Numbered from the stretch's first letter, positions 33,652-42,358 are shown. The stretch: DNA of 64,000 bases from Streptomyces ambofaciens ATCC 23877 (GCF_001267885.1 NZ_CP012382.1:7861001-7925000), one strand, 5' to 3'. The notes: generated by a model from the sequence alone, not told the origin. Program-made: numbers and translations.

Positions 33652-34227
33652 TCACTGAGCATCGTCCCGACGGGCCGGATCGGAAGAACTTCCTCCACGG
33701 CGCCCCTCACGGACCTCGGCGGGGGCGACGGGAACGAGGGTGAAGACGCGGACGGCTCGCCCGCAGTCTCGGGCGTAGTCGTCGAAGCAGGGCATCCGGG
33801 CGAGGATGCGGTCCCGGGTGGCCTGTTGTTCCTGGTCGGTCAACAGGCGGGCGCGCACCGCGATCGTTCGGCCGTGCCAGTCCACCGACGCGAGCGGGTT
33901 GCGCAGCAGGTGGTGGGACCAGGCGGGGTGACGAGGGCGGCCGAAGTTGGTGGCCATGACCGTGAAGGTGCCCGATGCCGTTGCGTCGGTCAGCAGGGGT
34001 GTGCGGCACGGTGTGCCGTCGCGTCGCGTGGTGTGCAGGACGAGGGTGGGCACCAGCAGCCTGCTGGGCATCCAGCGGCCACGGGTCCAGCGGTGGAACC
34101 GGCGGTCCAGTCGGGGCAGCAGCCGCGGGCCCCATCGGCGCAGCAGCCGGCTGTTGCCCACCAGGCGCAGGAAGCGTTGTCGCCGGTGACCCGGGAGCCT
34201 GTCGGTGGCGGTCTCGGGTACGGTCAT
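33652..34227 (-). CDS. Deazaflavin (F420)-dependent nitroreductase-family protein
   Basis: 191 residues from ATG 34227, overlapping the upstream SDR stop (ATGA). After a basic N-terminal helix the split-barrel fold shows P-T-L-V-L-H-T-T-R-R-D-G-T-P-C-R-T-P-L, A-T-N-F-G-R-P-R-H-P-A-W-S-H-H-L-L, and V-R-A-R-L-L-T. The N-F-G-x-x-x-H-P-x-W segment is the signature of the Ddn/FDR deazaflavin oxidoreductases. Last gene of a four-gene overlapping operon. Confidence 0.87.
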   Translation of the reverse strand: MTVPETATDRLPGHRRQRFLRLVGNSRLLRRWGPRLLPRLDRRFHRWTRGRWMPSRLLVPTLVLHTTRRDGTPCRTPLLTDATASGTFTVMATNFGRPRHPAWSHHLLRNPLASVDWHGRTIAVRARLLTDQEQQATRDRILARMPCFDDYARDCGRAVRVFTLVPVAPAEVREGRRGGSSSDPARRDDAQ

Positions 34228-35228
34228 GGGCGCGTGGTGGGGCTCGGTGCCGTCGGCGCCGGTGGCCGAAAGGGATGGTCGGCCAACTCCTGGGAGAGGT
34301 CCCAGAGCCGCTGGACGGCCTGGGCGTCGCTCGCCCGCCGCGCGGCGCGCACCCGCACGGGGGGACCGGAGCATTCCCATCGGCCTCCCGGGCCCAGGAA
34401 CTCACCGGCGGAGATGTGGGGATCCGTTGCGGCGCGTACCAGGGTCCAAGCCGCTGCGGCCGGCGAGGCCCACCGCGTCTGCAGGCCGCGCAGCAGTCGG
34501 GCCTCGGCCTTCCGGCCGGTCGTGTGCAGGACGTGGGAGGCCAAGGTGGTGTCGACCAGGCCCGGATGGGCGGTCACGGCGCCCAGCGGAAGCCGGTGGG
34601 CCCGCGCCCACGTGACGAGTCCATGAGTGAACAGCAGTGCCGCCAGCTTGGAGTCGAAGTAGGCCTGCCAGCGGTGGTACCGCTGGGGTTCATGAGGCCG
34701 GGCGCCGTTGCGGCCGAGCCAGTGCAGCACGGAGGAGACGTTCACCACCCGGGGCCGGGGTGTGTTCAGCAGGGCGGGCAGGAGACGGCCGGTCAGCGCG
34801 AAGTGACCGATATGGTTCACCGCGAAGTGCATCTCGAAGCCGTCCGCGGAGCGAGTGGGCGGCAGCGCGGCCACCCCGGCATTGTTGATCAGGAGATGCA
34901 GGCGCCGTCCGGCGAGGGCCGTGATCCGCTCGGCCGCCTCGTGAACCTGGGCCAGGTCCCCCAGATCGCACACGACGCTCTCCGCGCGGGCGGAGGCCAC
35001 CTGGCGGCGCACCGCGTCCGCCGCTGAGCGGCCCTCCTCGGCCGACGGGCAGGCGATGATCACGTGTGCGCCGCAGCGGGCCAGGTGCTGGGCGGCCGCC
35101 GCTCCGATGCCGCGGGAGGAGCCCGTGATCACTGCCGTACGCCCGGACAGGTCGGGCACCTGCGCGGGCGTCCACGTGGGCTCGGGGGCATGCCACCTCT
35201 GCCACGGTCCTGGCAGGCCGGTACTCAC
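34224..35228 (-). CDS. Short-chain dehydrogenase/reductase (retinol-dehydrogenase-like)
   Basis: 334 residues from a GTG at 35228 that overlaps the permease stop. A Rossmann fold with T-G-S-S-R-G-I-G (about 39-46), the I-N-N-A-G motif, catalytic S-S-V and Y-F-D-S-K (Y-x-x-x-K). Long C-terminal arm with W-A-S-P-A-A-A-A. It reduces or oxidises a carbonyl/alcohol with NAD(P)H. Coupling to an ABC-2 exporter and a deazaflavin enzyme hints at a small lipid- or natural-product-modifying unit, but no scaffold gene is present. Confidence 0.88.
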   Translation of the reverse strand: MSTGLPGPWQRWHAPEPTWTPAQVPDLSGRTAVITGSSRGIGAAAAQHLARCGAHVIIACPSAEEGRSAADAVRRQVASARAESVVCDLGDLAQVHEAAERITALAGRRLHLLINNAGVAALPPTRSADGFEMHFAVNHIGHFALTGRLLPALLNTPRPRVVNVSSVLHWLGRNGARPHEPQRYHRWQAYFDSKLAALLFTHGLVTWARAHRLPLGAVTAHPGLVDTTLASHVLHTTGRKAEARLLRGLQTRWASPAAAAWTLVRAATDPHISAGEFLGPGGRWECSGPPVRVRAARRASDAQAVQRLWDLSQELADHPFRPPAPTAPSPTTRP

Positions 35229-36031
35229 ACCACGTCCATCGGGTCGGTCCGCGTCGACGCGAGGTGAGGTCTGCTGTAGTGCCGGGTGCGCAGGCAGAAG
35301 ACGAGCATCGCCAGCAGACCGGTCGCGACGAACCAGGGAAGTGCTCGCGCGGCGCACCAGAGGGCGGGGGTGCTGGTGAAGGAGGCGGCCAGGGCCGCCT
35401 GCGAAGGGCCGTACAGAGGCAGGAGGTTCAGCCCTCGCTGGTCGCCGGCCGGGTTGGAGACAGGGCTCTGCAGGCCGACATCGATGAGCGTGGCCATGAC
35501 GACGACGAAGAAGCCCTCGAGTTCCCCGCGCAGCAGGAATCCGGCCATGATGCCGAGCCCTCCGTAGGCCAGGCTCGCCCCCGCCACGGCGGCGGCGACC
35601 GTCCAGGGCTGGGTCAACTGCCAGGACAGACGCAGCAATACGGTGGTGTAGCAGGTCAGCACGGCAGTGACGACGAGGAGGCCGATGACCTGGCCGGCCA
35701 GAAGCTGCAGACGGGGGTACCCGGCCAGCACCAGGCGCTCGTCCATGTCCCGGGCGCTGAAGGTGGCCATGAACATCATGAAACCGGCGATCACCGTGAC
35801 GGCGTGCAAGGCGCTGGAGACCTGGATCGTACGGCTCATCGAGGCGGTCACCTCGATGCCGAGTGCGCTGTTGTCGAACGTGACGGCCTTCTGCAGGGCG
35901 GTGGCGCGGACCAGATAGATCCAGGTCGGGATGAAGAAGGCGGTCAGGAGCAGCGCGAAACGATTGCGGAAGTGACCGGTCAGGGTGAACCCCACGGCCA
36001 CGGTGAACGCGGTCCACCGATGTTTCATCAT
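35225..36031 (-). CDS. ABC-2-type transporter permease
   Basis: 268 residues with about six membrane helices (starting near 12, 75, 108, 145, 170 and 235) and no large extracellular loop, as in small ABC-2 exporters. The start overlaps the ATPase stop by 4 bp, and the next gene starts within its own stop. It would form a dimeric channel with the ATPase at 36028. Cargo unknown. Confidence 0.83.
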   Translation of the reverse strand: MMKHRWTAFTVAVGFTLTGHFRNRFALLLTAFFIPTWIYLVRATALQKAVTFDNSALGIEVTASMSRTIQVSSALHAVTVIAGFMMFMATFSARDMDERLVLAGYPRLQLLAGQVIGLLVVTAVLTCYTTVLLRLSWQLTQPWTVAAAVAGASLAYGGLGIMAGFLLRGELEGFFVVVMATLIDVGLQSPVSNPAGDQRGLNLLPLYGPSQAALAASFTSTPALWCAARALPWFVATGLLAMLVFCLRTRHYSRPHLASTRTDPMDVV

Positions 36032-36645
36032 GCGGCTCCCTGTGGGTGGAGGCGCCCGTCACGCAGTTGGTGGACCATGTCGAAATGCTGCAGGTCGTGG
36101 AGCAGGTGGGAGACGACCACCACCGAGCGGCCCTGGCTGCGCAGCCGGTCCGCCAGGTGCCAGAAGCGCTGGTGCGTGTCCCAGTCGAAACCCTGGTACG
36201 GCTCGTCGAGTACCAGCAGCGGCGGGTCGTGCATGAGGGCGAGGGTCAGGTTGAGTTTCTGCCGGGTGCCGCCACTGAGCCTGCCCACCTGGGTGCGCCG
36301 CTCGTCGGCGAAACCGAGCAGATCGACCAGCTCCCAGGCCCGCTCCAGGTCCGGGAGGCGGTAGGCCACCTGGAACAGCCGCAGGTGCTGGGCGACCGTG
36401 AGGGTGTCGTTGACGACCGCCTGTTGAGGGCAGTACCCCAGCGCGCTGAAACGCCGCACGGTGCCTCGGCTCGGCGTGAGCTGCCCGACCGCGATCTTCA
36501 GCAGCGTGCTCTTGCCCGACCCGTTCTCCCCCACCACTCCGGTCAGGCTGCCCGCCGACACCGTGAAGTCGACGCCCCGCAACACCGAGCGTCGACCGTA
36601 GGACTTGTGCACGTCGCTGATGTGCAACCGTCTTTCCGGCGCCAT
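36028..36645 (-). CDS. ABC-2-type transporter ATP-binding protein
   Basis: 205 residues from ATG 36645 after GAAGGAG; starts further upstream are possible but lack a ribosome-binding site. Walker A G-E-N-G-S-G-K-S-T, signature L-S-G-G-T-R-Q-K and Walker B L-L-V-L-D-E-P-Y-Q-G-F-D are present. Unusually, the residues after Walker B read P-Y-Q-G-F-D rather than P-x-x-G-L-D. First gene of a leftward operon whose four genes all overlap by 4 bp. Confidence 0.88.
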   Translation of the reverse strand: MAPERRLHISDVHKSYGRRSVLRGVDFTVSAGSLTGVVGENGSGKSTLLKIAVGQLTPSRGTVRRFSALGYCPQQAVVNDTLTVAQHLRLFQVAYRLPDLERAWELVDLLGFADERRTQVGRLSGGTRQKLNLTLALMHDPPLLVLDEPYQGFDWDTHQRFWHLADRLRSQGRSVVVVSHLLHDLQHFDMVHQLRDGRLHPQGAA

Positions 36646-36719
36646 GGGGCTCCTTCGCTGGCTCGCCGTCATACCCCTCACACAACGACGCAGGAGGCGC
36701 GCCGATACGCCCGAGAGCA

Positions 36720-36735
36720 CCAGGTACGAACCTGG
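36720..36735. promoter_or_regulatory. Inverted repeat in divergent promoter region
   Basis: CCAGGT-ACGA-ACCTGG between the leftward ABC operon (36645) and the rightward PAP2-like gene (36760). Candidate operator; no regulator gene is adjacent. Confidence 0.45.
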
Positions 36736-36759
36736 TGGCGGCTTGCTCGTTCACCTACC

Positions 36760-37362
36760 GTGACGATGATCATCGCGACGTGTGGGCGAACGAAGCTGGC
36801 CCGGTGGTTGAGTGCGTACCTCGCTCCTCCGTGCCTACCGGTCGCCGTCGGCGCCACGGTCAGCCTGCGCCTCACCTGGCCGCACCCCGGCGGGCTCCTG
36901 TGGGGGCTGTTCGGCAGCGGTACCTGGGCCCTGCTCTGTGCGGCGATGGCGCTCTTCGGTGCCCGTCTGGGTGGTTGGCCCTCGCTCACCCCCTCCCGGC
37001 GCGGTCCCCGGCTGCTGCTCCTGTCCGCGAGCGCCGTCGCCGGTGTCTGCGTGTGGCTGCTCTGCGTCCGCCTCGGAGCCCCCGCGCACCTGCTGTCGGT
37101 GGGAAGGACGGCGCCGCTGCTGGCCGCGCTGGTACTCGCCTGCACCCTGGCCACCAACGTGTCCCTGCACGCCGCTTCCGCGGCCGCCAGTGTGACCCTT
37201 CTCGTCCTCCATCTGGGAACGGGCTGGGCAGTCCTGTACCTTCTGGTCGCCGCTGTCGGCTGGTCGCGCCTGCACCTGCGCGTCCACACACCGCTCCAGG
37301 TCCTCGCGGGCGCGTCGCTGGGCACGTCGGTCTGCGCGGCCGTGGTGCTCCTGCACCGCTGA
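36760..37362 (+). CDS. PAP2-like phosphatase-family membrane protein
   Basis: 200 residues from the GTG at 36760 (ATG 36766 is an alternative). Five or six membrane helices. The second half carries N-V-S-L-H-A-A-S-A-A-A-S and W-S-R-L-H-L-R-V-H-T-P-L-Q-V-L-A-G-A-S-L-G, which parallel the S-x-x-H and S-R-x-x-x-x-x-H-x-x-x-D motifs of PAP2 phosphatases. The final Asp is replaced by Gln here, so catalysis is doubtful. May act on lipid pyrophosphates or be a non-catalytic relative. Confidence 0.75.
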   Translation: MTMIIATCGRTKLARWLSAYLAPPCLPVAVGATVSLRLTWPHPGGLLWGLFGSGTWALLCAAMALFGARLGGWPSLTPSRRGPRLLLLSASAVAGVCVWLLCVRLGAPAHLLSVGRTAPLLAALVLACTLATNVSLHAASAAASVTLLVLHLGTGWAVLYLLVAAVGWSRLHLRVHTPLQVLAGASLGTSVCAAVVLLHR

Positions 37363-37449
37363 GGGGACGCGCGCACCGGCAGCGGTGCCTGACGCCGGTC
37401 CCACCGCCGGCTCACCACGCGGCCCATCCGTCAGGGCCGGCGGCGGGGG

Positions 37450-37488
37450 CCGGCCCCGGTGCTCCTCCTTCGATGGCACCGGGGCCGG
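37450..37488. terminator. Hairpin between convergent genes
   Basis: CCGGCCCCGGTGC (37450-37462) and its perfect complement (37476-37488) with a 13-nt loop, between stops at 37362 and 37512. Confidence 0.75.
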
Positions 37489-37511
37489 AAGCTCCGCGGG
37501 GCGCGCGGACG

Positions 37512-39338
37512 TCAGTCGTCGTACGACAGGCCGTGCCCGGAGCGGAAGAGGACCTTGGTCGGGTCGTCGGCCCGCTGGACGGGCACGGGCAGCTTGCCGC
37601 GCGGCTCGACCCGGCCGGCGATCACCCGGGCGGCGGCGCGCAGTTCGACCTCGGTCCAGCAGTAGGAGACCAGCGATGCCGGGACCTCGCCGAGGTGGGC
37701 GATGTCGTAGGGGTTGCGCACCGCGAGGTGGACGACGGGGACGCCTGTCGCCAGCAGCCGGGCCACCAGGGTGCGCTGGGCGCTGGTGGCGCCGACGTTG
37801 TCGGTGGTGACCACCACCGCGTCCCGCCCCCCTGCGGCGGCGACGGCCTCGTCGATCGTCGCAGGGTCGGGCGCCCGGCCGGTGGCGAGGTGGGTGGTGC
37901 TGTAGCCCAGTTCGTCGAACGCCTTGGCCAGTTCGGGCACCGTGGTGCGGGTGTCGTCGGTCGGGAAGGCCGGGCTGGCGCCCACCACGAGCAGCTTCTT
38001 CTGCCCGCGGCGCAGCGGGAGCACTCCGTCCTCGTTGACCAGCAGGGTGGTGGTGCGCTCGGCGATCCGAGCGGCGGCGAGGCGGTGCTTGCGGGCGCCG
38101 ACGACCCGGTCGACCCCCTTGGCAGCCACGTACGGGCTGCCGTCGAGCAGGCCGACCTTGTCCTTCACCCGCAGGATCCGCAGGACGGACTCGTCGAGTC
38201 GGTCCTCGGTGATCTCTCCGCTGCGGACGGCGGCCAGGACGCCGTTGTAGGCGACGTCGATGTCCGGCGGGAACAGCAGTTGGTCGACGCCCGCCTTGAG
38301 GGCGAGGACGGGCACACGGTCGTCGCCGTACTTGGTGCGCACCCCCTGCATGTTGAGTGCGTCGGTGACGATCACGCCGTCGAAGCCGAGTTCCTCCCGC
38401 AGCACGCCTTGGAGGATCGTGGGCGACAGGGTGGCCGGTTCGTTGCTGGGGTCGAGCGCGGGGACCTGGAGGTGCGCGGTCATGATCGAGTCGACGCCGG
38501 CGGCGATCGCGGCCTTGAAGGGCGGGGCGTCGATGCGGTCCCACTCCTCGCGGGTGTGGGTGATCACGGGCAGTCCGGTGTGGCTGTCCTCCCCGGTGTC
38601 CCCGTGGCCCGGGAAGTGCTTGGCGCAGGCCACGACGCCGGCCCGCTGGTAACCCGTCACCTGGGCCGCCACCATGCGACCGACCGCGCGGGCGTCGGCG
38701 CCGAAGGAGCGGACGTTGATGATGGGGTTGGCCGGATTGACGTTGACGTCGGCGACCGGGGCGAAGTTCTGATGGATGCCCAGGGCGGCGAGTTCGGTGC
38801 CCGAGATCAGTCCGGCGGTGCGTGCGTCGGAGAGAGAGCGGCCCGCGCCGAGCGCCATCGCCCCCGGCAGCTGCGTGGCGCCGCTGCCGATACGGACGTT
38901 GGCCCCGTGCTCCTGGTCGATGGAGATCAGGGACGGTATGGGGGTGGGAAGGGCGAGCGAGGCCCGCTGCACGCCGTTGGTCAGATCCGCGAGCTGGCGT
39001 GGGTCCTTGATGTTGTTCGCCCAGCCGGAGAAGTAGATGACTCCGCCGATGTGGTACTTGGCGATGAGCTCGGCCACGGTGCGGACGCCGAGTTCCCTGA
39101 GGTTGCGGTCCTGGTCGAACCGGCTGGGAGAAGTCGCCGACGTGCCGTAGAAGTAGGGCACGAACAGCTGGCCGATCTTCGCCTCGACGCTCATCCTGGA
39201 GATGATCTTCTTGAGGCGGTGGTCGCGCCCGTGCGCGACCGCGGGGGTGGCCGCCACGCCCACGACACCCGTTGCGCTCGCGGCGACGACGGTCGCGGAG
39301 GCGAGAACGGTGCGTCTGGACAGACTTCGGTCCTGCAT
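37512..39338 (-). CDS. Tat-exported GH3 beta-N-acetylhexosaminidase (NagZ-type)
   Basis: 608 residues. A Tat signal (S-R-R-T-V-L-A, residues 7-13, then a hydrophobic stretch to about 36). The GH3 TIM barrel has I-S-I-D-Q-E-H-G, the NagZ-specific K-H-F-P-G-H-G-D-T loop (240-248) carrying the catalytic His, and nucleophile Asp326 in V-I-V-T-D-A-L-N-M. A C-terminal GH3 domain follows (about 400-600). The His-containing loop marks N-acetylglucosaminidases rather than beta-glucosidases. It probably releases GlcNAc from chitin or muropeptides outside the cell. Two DasR-type sites about 105-128 bp upstream support GlcNAc control. Confidence 0.92.
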   Translation of the reverse strand: MQDRSLSRRTVLASATVVAASATGVVGVAATPAVAHGRDHRLKKIISRMSVEAKIGQLFVPYFYGTSATSPSRFDQDRNLRELGVRTVAELIAKYHIGGVIYFSGWANNIKDPRQLADLTNGVQRASLALPTPIPSLISIDQEHGANVRIGSGATQLPGAMALGAGRSLSDARTAGLISGTELAALGIHQNFAPVADVNVNPANPIINVRSFGADARAVGRMVAAQVTGYQRAGVVACAKHFPGHGDTGEDSHTGLPVITHTREEWDRIDAPPFKAAIAAGVDSIMTAHLQVPALDPSNEPATLSPTILQGVLREELGFDGVIVTDALNMQGVRTKYGDDRVPVLALKAGVDQLLFPPDIDVAYNGVLAAVRSGEITEDRLDESVLRILRVKDKVGLLDGSPYVAAKGVDRVVGARKHRLAAARIAERTTTLLVNEDGVLPLRRGQKKLLVVGASPAFPTDDTRTTVPELAKAFDELGYSTTHLATGRAPDPATIDEAVAAAGGRDAVVVTTDNVGATSAQRTLVARLLATGVPVVHLAVRNPYDIAHLGEVPASLVSYCWTEVELRAAARVIAGRVEPRGKLPVPVQRADDPTKVLFRSGHGLSYDD

Positions 39339-39442
39339 GCGGGCATGCTCCTTCCGGCCTTGCTCGTCAAGGGAATCGAAGGAAACGCGAAGGACTTCCG
39401 AACAGCGGGAAACGTAGCCCGCAGGTCACGAGCGGGGCAAGA

Positions 39443-39466
39443 GGTCTAGACAAAATAGGTCTAGAC
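39443..39466. promoter_or_regulatory. Tandem DasR-type (dre) sites
   Basis: Two copies of AGGTCTAGACAAA with a 15-bp period; the palindromic cores GGTCTAGAC lie at 39443-39451 and 39458-39466. They match the core of the streptomycete DasR-responsive element (TGGTCTAGACCA). Upstream of the GH3 hexosaminidase. Confidence 0.85.
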
Positions 39467-39784
39467 AAAGCGGGGGAGTGGGCTCCGGCCGCAGGCGCGG
39501 GCACGTCGAGCGGTGAGACCGGCACGGGTACAACCTTTGACGGCGTGCGGATGTCTTCTCGGTGAACGCAGCAAGGTCCGTGCCCTCACCGCACTGTCCG
39601 ACGGCGGGGAGACGCACACGGTCGCACGCCCTCTCGTGCTGACGCCGCGGTGTGAACCGGTGCCCACCCGGCACCCCACCGGCCCCGCCCCGGCACCCAG
39701 CTCGAACAGTGGCTGCACAACCTCGTCCGCGACGCGGCCGATCGGCAGCCGTGGGCAGTCCCGGAGACCAAGGAGGGTTTCCTC
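39467..39784. other. 318-bp divergent intergenic region
   Basis: Between the DasR-type sites and the FG-GAP gene. Overlapping frames exist but none looks coding, and no strong palindrome was seen. Confidence 0.4.
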
Positions 39785-41284
39785 GTGCGTCACCTCAGAC
39801 AACTGGCCGTCACGGCCACGGCACTCCTCACCCTCGGCGGCGGCGCGGTCGGCACGGCCTCCGCGGCCCAGGCCGCCGTGCCCTTCCCATCCATCGGGTG
39901 GCAGCAGCGCAACTGCGACTACGACGGCGACGGGTTCGACGACGTACTGTCCGGTGCCCCCGGCGCCACGGTGAACGGTGGCCCCGGCGCCGGTTACGTC
40001 ACGGTGCAGTACAGCTCGTCGAGCGGTCTCAGTACGACGAAGAAGAGCGTGCTCCACCAGGACGTCTCCGGCGTTCCCGGCGGTGCCGAGGCCGGCGACG
40101 GCTTCGGCGGGGCCGTCGCCTCGGGTGACCTGGACAACGACGGATACGACGACGCCGTCGTCGGTGTCCCGGGTGAAGACCTCACCGGTCTGCCCGACGC
40201 GGGCGGGGCCGTCGTCTTCTGGGGATCGCCGACCGGACTGCACGGTTCCGACAGCACGTGGCTGGAGAACGACGACCCGCGGGCGGGCGCCCGCTTCGGG
40301 CGGGCCGTCGAAGCGGCCCGCTACTTCGCCCCCGATCCGGCGGACCCGGACGCCGACCCGCGCGATTCGATCGCCGTTCTGGAGAACGACGCCCTGCTCT
40401 TCTTCACCCGCACGCCCGGCCAGGTCGCGCAGCGGCTGACGATGTCGGACCGCGGGGTGCGGGCCGGGGACGTCGCACCGCCGGGCACCGGCTTCGAGTT
40501 CCGCAGCCTCAGCCACGGCAACTACAACGAGGACCCCTGGGCCGACCTGGCCGTCTCCGGCGTCACCACCGGGAAGCAGCCGGGCCTCGGCACCGTGCAC
40601 GTGCTGCACGGTGCACCGGACGCCGGGAGGCTCGGCGACGGTGGCACGTTCCCGGGCGGTCCGGCTGTCGTCTCCGGGGACTGGGACGGCACGGGACAGG
40701 ACGACCTCGTCATCGGTGACACGGGCGCCGGCGCACCGACGGGCGGCGGAATCACCCTCTACCTGGGGCGCGGTGACCTGTCGGGGCTCGAGCCCGAGCC
40801 GGCGCAGTACTGGACCCAGGACTCTCCCGGCGTGCCCGGCACCTCGGAGGCGGGTGACCAGTGGGGTGCCGAGCTGTCGGCCGGGGACACCGACGGCGAC
40901 GGCCACCCGGACCTCGCCGTCGGTGCGCCCGGCGAGGACATCGGCAGTGTGCCCGACGCCGGTGCCGTGTGGGTGCTGCGCGGCGACCGGACCGGCTTCA
41001 GCGGGGCCGGGGTGAAGAGCTTCGACCAGCAGCTGGCCGACATCCCCGGCACGGCGGAGAAGTCGGACCGCTGGGGCGGGCAGGTCCGGCTGGTCGACGC
41101 CAACAGGGACGGCCTCTTCGGGCTCCTGGCGGCGGCACCGGGCGAGAACACGGACGATGGCTTCGTATGGGTCCTGCCGGCGTCGTCGTCGGGTCTGGTC
41201 GCCCACGGCTCATGGACGTACGACGGGGCGCGTCTCGGGGCGCCGACGGCCGACGCGCGCTTCGGGGCGGCGATCGACGAGTAG
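39785..41284 (+). CDS. Secreted FG-GAP-repeat (integrin-alpha-like) protein
   Basis: 499 residues from a GTG at 39785. A signal peptide covers about 1-30 (ends A-S-A-A-Q-A). The rest is a beta-propeller built from FG-GAP repeats, with recurring D-x-D-G-D-G-(F/Y)-D-D calcium loops such as C-D-Y-D-G-D-G-F-D-D, L-D-N-D-G-Y-D-D and D-T-D-G-D-G-H-P-D. A function in the wall or medium is likely, but no catalytic domain is present. Followed by a very long palindromic hairpin. Confidence 0.88.
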   Translation: MRHLRQLAVTATALLTLGGGAVGTASAAQAAVPFPSIGWQQRNCDYDGDGFDDVLSGAPGATVNGGPGAGYVTVQYSSSSGLSTTKKSVLHQDVSGVPGGAEAGDGFGGAVASGDLDNDGYDDAVVGVPGEDLTGLPDAGGAVVFWGSPTGLHGSDSTWLENDDPRAGARFGRAVEAARYFAPDPADPDADPRDSIAVLENDALLFFTRTPGQVAQRLTMSDRGVRAGDVAPPGTGFEFRSLSHGNYNEDPWADLAVSGVTTGKQPGLGTVHVLHGAPDAGRLGDGGTFPGGPAVVSGDWDGTGQDDLVIGDTGAGAPTGGGITLYLGRGDLSGLEPEPAQYWTQDSPGVPGTSEAGDQWGAELSAGDTDGDGHPDLAVGAPGEDIGSVPDAGAVWVLRGDRTGFSGAGVKSFDQQLADIPGTAEKSDRWGGQVRLVDANRDGLFGLLAAAPGENTDDGFVWVLPASSSGLVAHGSWTYDGARLGAPTADARFGAAIDE

Positions 41285-41302
41285 GTGCCGGGTTCCTGCC
41301 CG

Positions 41303-41347
41303 CCGCCCGTCGAACTCCCCCGGCCGCCGGGGGAGTTCGACGGGCGG
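41303..41347. terminator. 45-bp near-perfect palindromic terminator
   Basis: 22-bp arms (41303-41324 and 41326-41347), fully complementary, with only one base between, so the real loop must open several pairs. It lies 19 nt after the FG-GAP stop. Confidence 0.85.
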
Positions 41348-41492
41348 GGACGATCGCACTCGGTCACTCGGCCTCGCGCCCGTCCGCCCTCCCTCAGGCT
41401 CTTCTTGTGAACGGCTTGTGAGGGCACCACCTGGCAGGTGTTCTTTCACCCTCCTGTGGGACTCGGGCGGTCCTTACGGCAGGAGGGTGTTG

Positions 41493-41933
41493 ATGATGGC
41501 TGAGACGAGCCGTCCCGCCTCCGGCGACCATTCCGGGCGTTCTTCCTCGGGTGGTGAGCCGGTGGGGGAGTTGGTGCAGCGTGCGTCGCAGCAGCTCACC
41601 GAGTTGGTGCGGGCGGAGATGCGGCTGGCGCAGGCGGAGATGAAGGAGAAGGGCAGGCGCTACGGCAAGGGCGGCGGCCTGTTCGGCGGGGCCGGTCTCG
41701 CCGGCTTCTTCACCCTGCAGGCGCTGATCGCCACGGCGATCGCCGCCCTCGCGGTGCCGCTGCCGGTGTGGGCGGCGGCCCTGATCGTGACCGCCGTTCT
41801 CGGCACGGTCACGGGTGTACTCGCGCTGACGGGCAAGAAGGAAGTGACGCGGGCCGCCCCACCGGCCCCCGAGCAGACCATCGACAGCGTGAAGGCCGAT
41901 GTGGCCGAGATCAAGGAGAGTGCCAAGCGATGA
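41493..41933 (+). CDS. Phage-holin-family membrane protein
   Basis: 146 residues from ATG 41493 (or the adjacent ATG 41496) with AGGAGG 6 nt upstream. An N-terminal amphipathic helix V-Q-R-A-S-Q-Q-L-T-E-L-V-R-A-E-M-R-L-A-Q-A-E-M precedes two membrane helices (about 68-85, 91-110) and an acidic tail. This is the YqjE/Phage_holin_3_6 type seen in chromosomal actinobacterial gene pairs with DUF3618, not a phage remnant. The next ATG overlaps its stop (ATGA). Confidence 0.83.
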   Translation: MMAETSRPASGDHSGRSSSGGEPVGELVQRASQQLTELVRAEMRLAQAEMKEKGRRYGKGGGLFGGAGLAGFFTLQALIATAIAALAVPLPVWAAALIVTAVLGTVTGVLALTGKKEVTRAAPPAPEQTIDSVKADVAEIKESAKR

Positions 41934-42358
41934 CCCAACCGCCCCACGACGAACCCACCGCGGAGAGTCCGGAAGAACTGCGCCGACAGGTGGAGCAGAC
42001 CCGCCACGAGCTGGGTGACACGGTCGAGGCCTTGGCCGACAAGACGGACGTCAAGGCCCGCGTCCAGGAGAAGGCGGCGGCGGCCAAGGAGCAGGCGTCG
42101 GCGAAGGCCACCGAGCTGACCGGGGAGGTCAGGGCCAAGGCGGCCCAGGCCGTACAGGTGGTGCAGGAGAAGCTGCCCGAGCCGGTCACGGCGAAGGCCG
42201 CAGCGGCCGCGGAGCAGGCGAAGGCCAAGGCAGGACAGGCCCGGCAGGTCTGGCACGACCAGGCCCCCGAACCCGTACGCAACAACCGCACGCCGCTCAT
42301 CGCGGCCGGAGCGGCGCTCGTCGTCGCCTGCGTGCTGCTGCGCCGCAAGAAGAAGTAG
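41930..42358 (+). CDS. DUF3618-family membrane protein
   Basis: 142 residues. It begins with S-P-E-E-L-R-R-Q-V-E-Q-T-R-H-E-L-G-D-T-V-E-A-L, the conserved DUF3618 segment, followed by a long Ala/Lys/Glu-rich helical stretch (about 40-105), one C-terminal membrane helix and a K-K-K tail. Coupled to the holin-like gene. Such pairs are found across actinobacteria; their role in the envelope is unknown. Confidence 0.85.
   Translation: MTQPPHDEPTAESPEELRRQVEQTRHELGDTVEALADKTDVKARVQEKAAAAKEQASAKATELTGEVRAKAAQAVQVVQEKLPEPVTAKAAAAAEQAKAKAGQARQVWHDQAPEPVRNNRTPLIAAGAALVVACVLLRRKKK

Noticed and set aside
41493..42358. Holin-like gene considered as prophage remnant
   Set aside because: No other phage genes are nearby, and the holin-like/DUF3618 pair is a normal chromosomal unit in actinobacteria.
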